From NCBI GenBank assembly GCA_013115135.1, contig JABANP010000216.1, positions 18,517 through 82,516 of the forward strand: 64,000 nt of DNA, read 5' to 3'. Shown one piece after another: positions 56,291 through 64,000 of the stretch. This DNA is from Perkinsus olseni (taxonomy: Eukaryota; Perkinsozoa; Perkinsida; Perkinsidae). Made by a program: the position numbers and the translations under genes. Under the pieces are notes generated by a model. The model was not told the DNA's origin, did no database searches, and was given only the letters and a program-made list of their open reading frames with translations. The number at the start of each line of letters is the position of its first letter. Within the stretch, counting starts at the first letter, position 1.

Positions 56291-58477
56291 TGGGGGGATC
56301 GGGTGATAGCAGTATAAAAACCGGCGAGCCTGGGACCACATCCCCCTACCGGACTCTCCGGAAAGTGTGATCAAAAGTGCCACTGGCACTTTGCCAGGCG
56401 AAATACTCGCTCGAAGTGAGTCGCTTCGTCGCCGCCGGGCAAACGTCGGTGTTCCATCGCACGGCTCATCCCCACTGTTGCTGGTGACGTCAAAGGGTCA
56501 TGAATAAGACTAATAGCTGATGGCCAATCCGCGATGAACTAGAGGTTACTTTCATCGTTCTACCGAAACTTCAAATTGAATTGGATTCGCTAGTCTTTCC
56601 ACAGCTGATCGTGATACGCTAGTGCATAGCGAAACCAGCTAAAAAGTGTGCGCTCGCTTTCAACAGACCGCCGCTAACATAGGCTACAGAAGCCTCAATG
56701 CCCGCTGAAGAATCTGTACGGAGACGTCTACAAGCACCACACGGGAAAAATGCGGTGATGTCTGAGCGAAATTCTCCAATTCTGAACGTGTTGTGTGAGA
56801 ATTCATGAAAAAACTGTGACTGCCTGTTCTGACAGCGTCACTGTCTCCGAACGGTCCCACTATCGGCCATCATAGCAATGAAACACACTCATATACTGCC
56901 CATGGGAGCAAGAGAAGGATTTCCCTTCGAGACTCATACGACCCTATGAGTGATTCAGGGTCATGTGCATCAATGAATGAACAAGTGGCGTCGACGATAA
57001 GTGGACGGCCCGCTGGTGACGCGAGAATCTGTTCGCTAGTCGGAAGTCGTTGAATAATTGGGGACTCTGTACACCAGCCTGATTCATATCGATCATGCCA
57101 GCTCGTCTTTGGTATGAGGATTCACCGTCTATTCCCAAGGGCGTGAACGTTCTACGCCCGCAGCTTGGGTCACAACGCTCCATGATGGAGCCTCCATCAT
57201 TGCCCGTACTGCTCGGCAAGTTGCACGCACACGTAAACATGGAAGTGCAGGATCCCCCTGACGCGGGCAGTAAAAGGTAATCCACAATGACAGAACTACG
57301 AGTCCTTTGAGGAATCTGATTACGCCAACATATCCACTCCCGCGCTAGTACGGTGTTGCGTCCCAGAGAGACACAAATAATGGAGTCTCGACGATTGTAT
57401 TGATTGTCGCTTTTCCCCATTCTGTTGTCCTTGAGACGCTGTGGGTGGCCGAGCTACCCATACGCTAGTGCGCTAGCTGTGGGCACTGCTAGCTACAACC
57501 ACTAGGCAGTAATAATCAAGTAAGAGTGTGCACCACCTATTACTCGGTAGTTTGACTACCGTAGTAACTACGGCGTAGTTATAAGTTACTAACTTAAAGT
57601 TAGGATCAGCCTTAAAACTTTGACTATGATCTCGCTAACTCGCGACCTAGACAGTGCGAAGCGGCGCAAGCAAGCGAGCTCCGCAGACAGAGGGGGGTGA
57701 AGGTCCCAGCGGACGGCGCTCCAAAGGCTGATCCCCAACCTCGGAGCGAACATTTGCCAAGCCGCTACCCACACTAAGTTTGCCTTGTGTTGACTCAATG
57801 AGCGGGACTGCCCACTGGGCGAGTTTAAGAGCTCCAGTGCTTCAGACTCTGGCTCGCGTGAATGTTGAGTCACTTCCATCTACATTGTAGATTCTACAAC
57901 AGTTCGGAGGATCTCCTTGGCCAACGGTCAAGATGTTACAGATTAGATGTGACGCGGGTATTATATCATCAATCTGATGTCACGATTCCGGGGAAAATAA
58001 TCCTCCCGGCCTGGGGGCAGGATTTAGTATATAGTATATGGGTTTTTGAGTCTTTCCGTCTACGGGACGAGAAGATTGCCAAAAGACCTCGCCGAGGTCA
58101 CCTCGGAAGTTGTGGAGTGCCAAGCAGAGAGCTCTATTCCGGAGCCATGTCTTCGGCAGAAGGTCTGTCGCTGGAGCAAATGTTCAATACCAGCACCTTT
58201 AAGTGCTGCTGAGCTAGAAAGTCATAATATTATGATGACGTGGCCGTTCTTTCTTTTTTTCTTTCTCTCATTCGGAAAGAAAAGCTTTTTTGACCCACAC
58301 AGTTTGTGACCCACACATTTCACATGCTTGAGGGACCCAACCTCAGCAGCGAGTTGCTGCTGAGTCAAACTGGTTGTTGCTGCCAGCAACAACCTCCATC
58401 ATCTTGTTGTTCGACGACGCGGCGTGGCTGATGATGCTAGACAACCGCGACGCGATGTCGGCAATAACGAGCAGAAG

Positions 58478-58974
58478 CTAGTTGGCCGAGCTTCGACCGG
58501 TATGTCGGCCTTCGACACGACAGAAATCGACAATAACTCGTTGAAGGGTAGAGGACTTCCAGAAATGTGCATTGATGCCTGACTTGCAGCAAATGAACTG
58601 TGCATCACAATCCCATCTTACATAGGCAACTAGACCGGCTAGTTCGGTACCATGCATCAAGGCTGAGCACCGTCGAGCCGATCTGAGCGAGGAAAACTGG
58701 CTACGTAGGCTTAGCACATTCTCACCTGCGACCATCGCTATATGTCCACGTACTCGGTCGTACAGCTGTCGCACTAGTTCTCTACGGCTCGGCACTGCCG
58801 AGTCGGCAGGGTGTACTGCGGGACCCGCAGTGTGGGTTCAAAGACTTTAGGAACGCCTTGAAGGAAACGTTGTCGACAGTGCAGTGCGACGTCAGAACGA
58901 ATGACAAATTGCATTAGACCTCCCATCCACTCTTTGTTGGTATCGGTTTTACTGGGTGTCGCCCCCTGAACCAC
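58478..58974 (-). pseudogene. Coding-like relic, one frame shift
   Basis: Two minus frames abut near 58795: FVIRSDVALHCRQRFLQGVP in the first and then RRELVRQLYDRVRGHIAMVA and GLVAYVRWDCDAQFICCKSG in the second. The composition looks like real protein and the shift is abrupt, so this is probably a decayed gene or mobile-element fragment. No family is recognised. Confidence 0.3.
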
Positions 58975-59922
58975 CGCAGTTACCTTTTTGCGCTTACTCA
59001 GTAAGCCTTACTGCATGTAGACTTTTCGACCCCGCTAAGCAAGTTTTTGCTTATCTTGATCACACGGCCGCATTGGGGGCACCTGGCGGAGTCGCCTTCC
59101 AGGCTTTGTATCAGCTGAGCTGATACAAAACGTGGAGCTCCCACTCTGTAGCAAGCTTGTCTGCGATCGAACGTCGGGGAGAGGGCATGGAAAAAAAATC
59201 ATATGGCAACTCTCTGTAACAACGCTGGAAACCTTTAAAGCCCTCCAATGCACATTAAGCCTTCAATGACAGTGCTCATGTTAGTCTCGAGTGGTTCAAT
59301 GGTTCGAACACCAGGTGATTGCATGAGCGGTTTTCGTGTTGGTCAAACACTTCTTCCGTAAAGTTTGTTACGCTCGCCTCAATTTACGCTACGCGCTTCC
59401 TCCCGTAAGCGCAAGAGCCTGCCGTAACGGTCCGTAACGTGAACCAGGTTCACTGAACCTGCCCATCTATAGCTGTGACGCCGTGTGACACTCACCACCG
59501 GTGACGTCGGTGACTCACCGGTGGTTGTCTACTCATTATCGATACCATTCGCTTATTGACAATCGTGCATATGACCCTGATATCTCCAGAGTACCTATAA
59601 AGTGTTATGCATAACTGAATGCGAGTCGTCGTCCTTATGATAGGGGTGTGTTCTATAACTGTGGCGTTCGAGAGTAGGCTAGCCGGGGGACAATCGACTG
59701 TCTCCCAGCCTCTCGATCGATTCCCACGTGAAATGTCGTTGACTCCTGGTGATATAATATCACTGATATTAGAGATTCTGTCCGTTCATAATCGCGCTAC
59801 GCATCTGTAGCGCCTGTAATGGCGTCCTATGGATGCTGCTACGGTAGTGGGGTCCGTCGAGGTCCTCGTTTGCTGCAATCTGTCGAAGGCGTAGCCTTCA
59901 AGGCCTGCGCAGTCTGTTGAGC

Positions 59923-59995
59923 CGCACGCGAGTACATAGCCTAGTTCCTGCGAGCGGCCTAAGCTCGGCTATGTACTCGCGTGCGCTGGTAAGCT
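59923..59995. repeat. 19-bp perfect inverted repeat, 35-nt loop
   Basis: CGCACGCGAGTACATAGCC at 59923-59941 and its exact reverse complement at 59977-59995. The loop contains CGAGCGGCCTAAGCTCG, itself a small inverted repeat. No gene overlaps. Confidence 0.9.
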
Positions 59996-60436
59996 GCGAG
60001 GCAGCTAGAAAGAGTATCACCTGGGCCGCTGTATTTTCATAGTGTTAACAATACGAATCGTACTGGCGTGACGGTCTGCTGAGTGTAAATGACGTCTGCT
60101 AGCTATTAGCTAGAAGATAGTAGCTCATTGTGATCTGATGAATCAAAGAGTGCTGATTGCGGTGCTGTTTGATGCAAGTTCGAGAACGAGGTTTAGTCGC
60201 GGTCATCACCCACGTTTTTGAAAGCGTCTGGAGTCAAGGCTCTGGAGATATCACTCAGCAACGAGGCTGCGTCAGATTAGTTGCAACGTCATTACGAGCG
60301 TCTTTCCCGCGTGAACTTCACGCTGTGGAGTACATGATGTCCTATCATAGGACTCCTATGCCTCCATGGTCACCAGGGTATTTCTCATTCTGGTTCGGCC
60401 GTAAGCTAACTCAGTTCGGATTCAATTCTCCCATCC

Positions 60437-62321
60437 ATGAGCATGAGAGACGATGGGCGAGAGCATTTTCTCCGTTTCATCAGCAGCCTATTCATGTCTA
60501 TCCACTCAGTCGTCTTTGCCGTTTTCCTAAGCACGGCAGTCTGTCAGAGAAACATAGTGAGCCTTTCTCAGAGGAGACTTCCTTTCCAGAACGGAACCAC
60601 CCGGAATGCCTTCCTTTCTTCAGCAGGTGGGAAGCTCCCACTGGGAATATACTCGTTCGCGTCCTGTTCCCATCTCAGCTGGACTTCAGGCACACTGAGG
60701 CATATTCAGACACTTCAACTCGATGATGCCGTATCGCCCATATCGCAGTTTGCTCAACTGAGCTCGATCATTGTGGATTCTGGCGGCTCCGAACTTTTGG
60801 CCACGACTGATGAAGCGTGAGTCTATTGATGATAGGGCTCCGTCCCGAACTAAAGGTCAGCCGGTAATCTCTGTCAGGACATTCATCACTATGGAGCTCG
60901 AACGGACTTCACGTGGTCGGTTTGATGTGTCCGAAGCTACGGTATACCCCATGCGTGATCCTCAAGGGGAGATAATGATATTCAAGGATGACTTTCTAGG
61001 TCAGCAGCACTTATCAGTGTTGGTAGTGTTCCACCGAGAGATCCATCACGAAGACGGGACTCAGGAAGAAAAAGCTCTCTCTGCGGCCTAGCAACGCTAG
61101 GCAATCCACAACTTCGAGAGTCTGCTTCTCGTGTTTCCGTAGATATTGCTGCGAGTCTAACCATCGACGGTACTTATCGAGGCCGGGGAAGAGGCGATCT
61201 GATCGTCAGTTTTGTGGATGACAGAGGAATACTCTTGAGGTCAGAGAAGTCTTCCCCGGCTTACACTGGAGAAGGCCCGCGCCTGTTGTTGATGAGAAGG
61301 ATTTCCAGATACCCCGACGGAGTTCGCTCCCGAGCGAGTACTGAGCTGAATATATCAGATTTCTTGCGCGAATGCGGTGACGGCCCAGAAGCAATAACCA
61401 AATTGCGTATTTCAGCACGTGAATTCGGCCTCTCTAGTATCTCTACGTCTAGGTCCGAGGCGACGGGACCGACGTGACCACCTTCTCATGCTCTGCGGCA
61501 GCTCCACCAGCGACGATCGCAATGTCTATACCGCTTACGCGTATGATGAGAGCATCCCCAATCGGTTCTTTGTTGAGGTAGCTTGTCCCCGGGTCTCATG
61601 TGTCGAGGGATCAGTATGTTCATGACCATGCGCATCCGCTCTCTCGGGTCGCCACAGACTCCGTGACAAAGAGTTTCCCGGCATCATCTTGTCCGGTTGA
61701 TCGTTCTGCTGGTCGGGCGTTCATGTTTGCTGCTCCTGTCTGATTCAGTCGCGAGACTCTTTCAATCCCGCCGACATGGCGGGGCTGCGCAACGGAGATT
61801 TCATGATACTCTTCAGCAGGTAGGTGAGTCAGTTACCCTGAACTCATATCGATGGCCCTATTTCTGATCAGGGAGGACACGAGAAGGTGATGGGTTTCAT
61901 GAAGAGCTTCCACCACACTGATGCTCCCATTTCAGAAACGGAAGTATAACAAGCCGAACTATGCGGATCGGTTATGTTACATCGATTGAACTTACGAGAG
62001 CCATACGTGAAGGAGGTACAGTGATACCCCAAATTATCCTTGAAGTTAGTGGAAGTGATGGGTGCGTAAGCTGAAGTGGCAACGGAAGCCCAACGCGGTG
62101 TTTGACACTGCCGCAATGACTTCCCTCTGCGCTTGTCCTTGCCGCTTGAAGCGGTAGATAGTGGTTGTGATAGGTTCAATATTGGTAGACCAAAGGGCTT
62201 GGCTACACGAGAGGATCGACTCGGACGAATCTTCGTTTACACTACTGGCTCCATCCTAGGCAAGAGTTTGCCTAGTAACCCAACTATACTCACGACTTTC
62301 GAGTGGATGCCAGACTCGTGA
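60437..62321 (+). CDS. Secreted protein family P, member 2
   Basis: Paralogue of member 1 in opposite orientation. The signal peptide begins at ATG 60494 (MSIHSVVFAVFLSTAVCQ) or at 60437. Exon 1 ends at 60626; then 60690-60816 (TLRHIQTLQLDDAVSPISQF), 60878-60999 (RFDVSEATVYPMRDPQGE), about 61119-61238 (LTIDGTYRGRGRGDLIVSF), an exon with DGVRSRASTELNISDFLREC ending at 61418, 61453-61578 (AYAYDESIPNRFFVE), and a final exon with RFNIGRPKGLATRE ending FEWMPDS at 62321. The 34-nt intron 61419-61452 and its phase match the 38-nt intron in member 1. Exons between 61600 and 62150 are not resolved. Likely exported; function unknown. Confidence 0.65.
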
Positions 62322-64000
62322 TGGTCGCTACCATTCCCAACTTAAGACTGACAGGCCGCCATTCCTGACTTTCTGGTATTCTTACCTTGGTGGTACGTAC
62401 CATAGCGTTGGTAGCCAGCCTTTAGGAAATTTGAAGGAATCAGAAGGCTAACGGCTAGTTGAGGAAACTCCTCAACTAAGCCGTAGAGTTTCAAACTCCT
62501 AAATGGGGTGAGAATCTCACCGTGAGATTATTTGCCATTTCCACCATCTCCTTCGCACGTACACTGTAACATCGTCATTATGAGTAGGACTTATTCAATC
62601 TGAGTCATCCGTTATCATAGCCGTTTAGAACGGTTTTTTTATTTCTATCCCTCTGGAGAAGCCAGAGAACAGAACGAGACAACTTTTTCATAAGGGTCTT
62701 GTGTTTCAAACACAGTGTTTGGGGCAGTAATCACGAATCGGGAGCGAACTCGGAGGCGCCGCGAGGGAGTGGAGCCAAGTAGGCCAGTGTGACTCAAATG
62801 ATCCATCTATGGAGCAAAAAAGGATTGACCTAAATCTAACAAATCATCGCTGTGAGAATACGGTTTTCAGTTGATTGAGACGATTGTCAGAAAACAAAGG
62901 TCTCGGAACTATCCCTCGTTGATCTCCTAGTCTAATCCACTGTGATTGCGGCCGTTCAGCTTCATAATAGCCTCATGGGGCATAAATCGGGAAGTCACTC
63001 AGCAGTTCGCACTGTAGGGCGGAACGAGAATCTTCATGGATAACACCGCTCGGCTAGGTCTTCAGGACGAGCCTGCAGTTATTGTTCTGAGACCTAGCTA
63101 ACGCCGGGAAGGTGTCGAGAGGAAGGAAAGCAAATTCTCGCAACAGCACGAGCGAATCGACGCGAAGGCAAACTACTCGCGCTAGCCAAATTAGGGTTTG
63201 CGTGACAGTCACACTGTGACTTGCCCCTTTGGTCGTCATTGTGTGAAATCTTCTTAGTTTGGTGCATCACTTGCTGATGTCGGTGGTATTGCTATTACTA
63301 GCTCTGTCCCGACGCTTCGCGCCGCTGCTTCAATTTTCGCTTCAAGCGTTCTATCAGTGTTAACCAGTGAATCCCTATGAGAGTCTCATACTGAGACTAT
63401 TGTGAAATGCCCGTGCATCGAATGCGGCATGAGTCATACCCTAGCATTGAACTGTGTTAGAGTACTGTAATGACACTAATTCTTGTCGCACATTGCTTCT
63501 GCGTGGTGTCTGCTCATGCGTCCTGGCTCACAATCCTCCTATCCAGGATTGCAATCATGATGAAGGTCCGGACAAGCAAATAGAATTGGTGAAGAATCGT
63601 GGATCAAGGGATTTGTTCGAGAGCTTGCCCTCGCTTTTGGTGTTCTCAACTAATACTCGATCTACTTCCTTCTAGGGCTGTAGAGTGTAGCCATTGACAA
63701 TGCCCCACTGTGCTCGATGTCAATTTTTGACAACTACGCTTAACGCAACGGATTGAAGCTGTTGAAGCTTTTGCAATGGCTTATCCAGAGCGGCGGCAAA
63801 TGAACCGTTCCAAACGGTTATGATGATGAAAAGAGAAGAGATGGGGAAAATCTCTCGCAGATATAAGACACCGGGCGAGGATATTGCCGTCTGAGACGCA
63901 CTCAGTTCGAGAGTGATCGCTCGACATTTCAGACCCCCCGGTGAAATGTCTGATGTTCATGTTAGCCTCTTGAGAAATGGCGATGATACAGTATCTCGAG
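62322..64000. other. 3' flank and right edge
   Basis: No gene is supported in 62322-63660. 63680-64000 resembles the 3' flank of family P member 1 (53600-53960) in the same orientation, which predicts a third minus-strand member just outside the window. A CACCGGGCGAG and CGCTTCGCGCCGC-type GC stretch near 63310 is unassigned. Confidence 0.45.

Larger units (their letters stand above)
55826..60430. other. Long gene-poor stretch
   Basis: No convincing host gene. Minus ORFs at 57420-56944 (158 codons) and 57879-57589 have no motif. Small palindromes such as GTAGTAACTACGG (57558) and CATTGGGGACTCCCCAATG (56273) are frequent. The coding-like minus fragments at 58974-58478 are listed separately. 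Confidence 0.4.

Noticed and set aside
56944..57420. 158-codon minus ORF
   Set aside because: Long for chance, but composition is irregular, no motif is seen, and no exon chain links to it.

Overview
The window is nuclear DNA of a protist, most likely a perkinsozoan alveolate (Perkinsus or a close relative). Positions 30982-31003 match the 22-nt spliced leader of dinoflagellates and Perkinsus at all but one position and are followed by GT. Genes are split by many tiny GT-AG introns, mostly 33-55 nt, with clean phase agreement. Base composition is moderate, and there is no sign of operons, ribosome binding sites or CRISPR. Most single-frame ORFs here are exon fragments or shadows, so the gene models below were built by joining exons through splice sites and phase.

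Layout. 0-6 kb: edge of a 7-residue-repeat gene (minus), an EF-hand calcium-binding protein (plus), a two-exon unknown gene (plus), and a nine-exon papain-type cysteine protease (plus) with one in-frame TAG. 6-12 kb: gene-poor DNA with a decayed reverse transcriptase fragment and a 47-bp perfect palindrome. 12.5-17 kb: an eleven-exon nucleotide-sugar transporter of the SLC35A type (minus). 17.2-31.9 kb: a direct tandem duplication, period about 7.46 kb, of a four-gene cassette: a secreted protein (A, minus), a zinc-type HGGG-repeat protein (B, plus), a second secreted protein distantly related to A (C, plus) and a short secreted protein (D, plus). In copy 1, A and B are damaged and C and D intact; in copy 2, A, B and C are intact and D is dead. 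The spliced-leader match lies between C and D of copy 2. 35-39.5 kb: a helical-repeat (ARM/HEAT-like) gene of at least 14 exons, four of whose introns carry the same 18-bp motif. 39.7-40.8 kb: a broken gene. 43.1-43.5 kb: three repeats with intron-like ends. 44.5-47.2 kb: two plus-strand genes, one perhaps DCC1-like. 47.9-50.9 kb: a tandem duplication carrying three antisense tRNA-Gln(CTG) genes and a gene whose two copies have different lesions. 51.2-52.6 kb: a major-facilitator transporter with two +1 frame breaks. 54-62.3 kb: two inverted members of an unrecognised secreted family; the 3' flank of a third reaches the right edge.

The region looks like a fast-evolving, duplication-prone part of the genome. 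Secreted lineage-specific families and a secreted protease sit beside housekeeping transporters. The most promising undescribed signals are repeated sequences inside introns (possible introner-like elements), the spliced-leader candidate, and a 328-bp divergent-promoter segment that is identical between cassette copies while the flanking exons have diverged. All functional names rest on motifs seen by eye.
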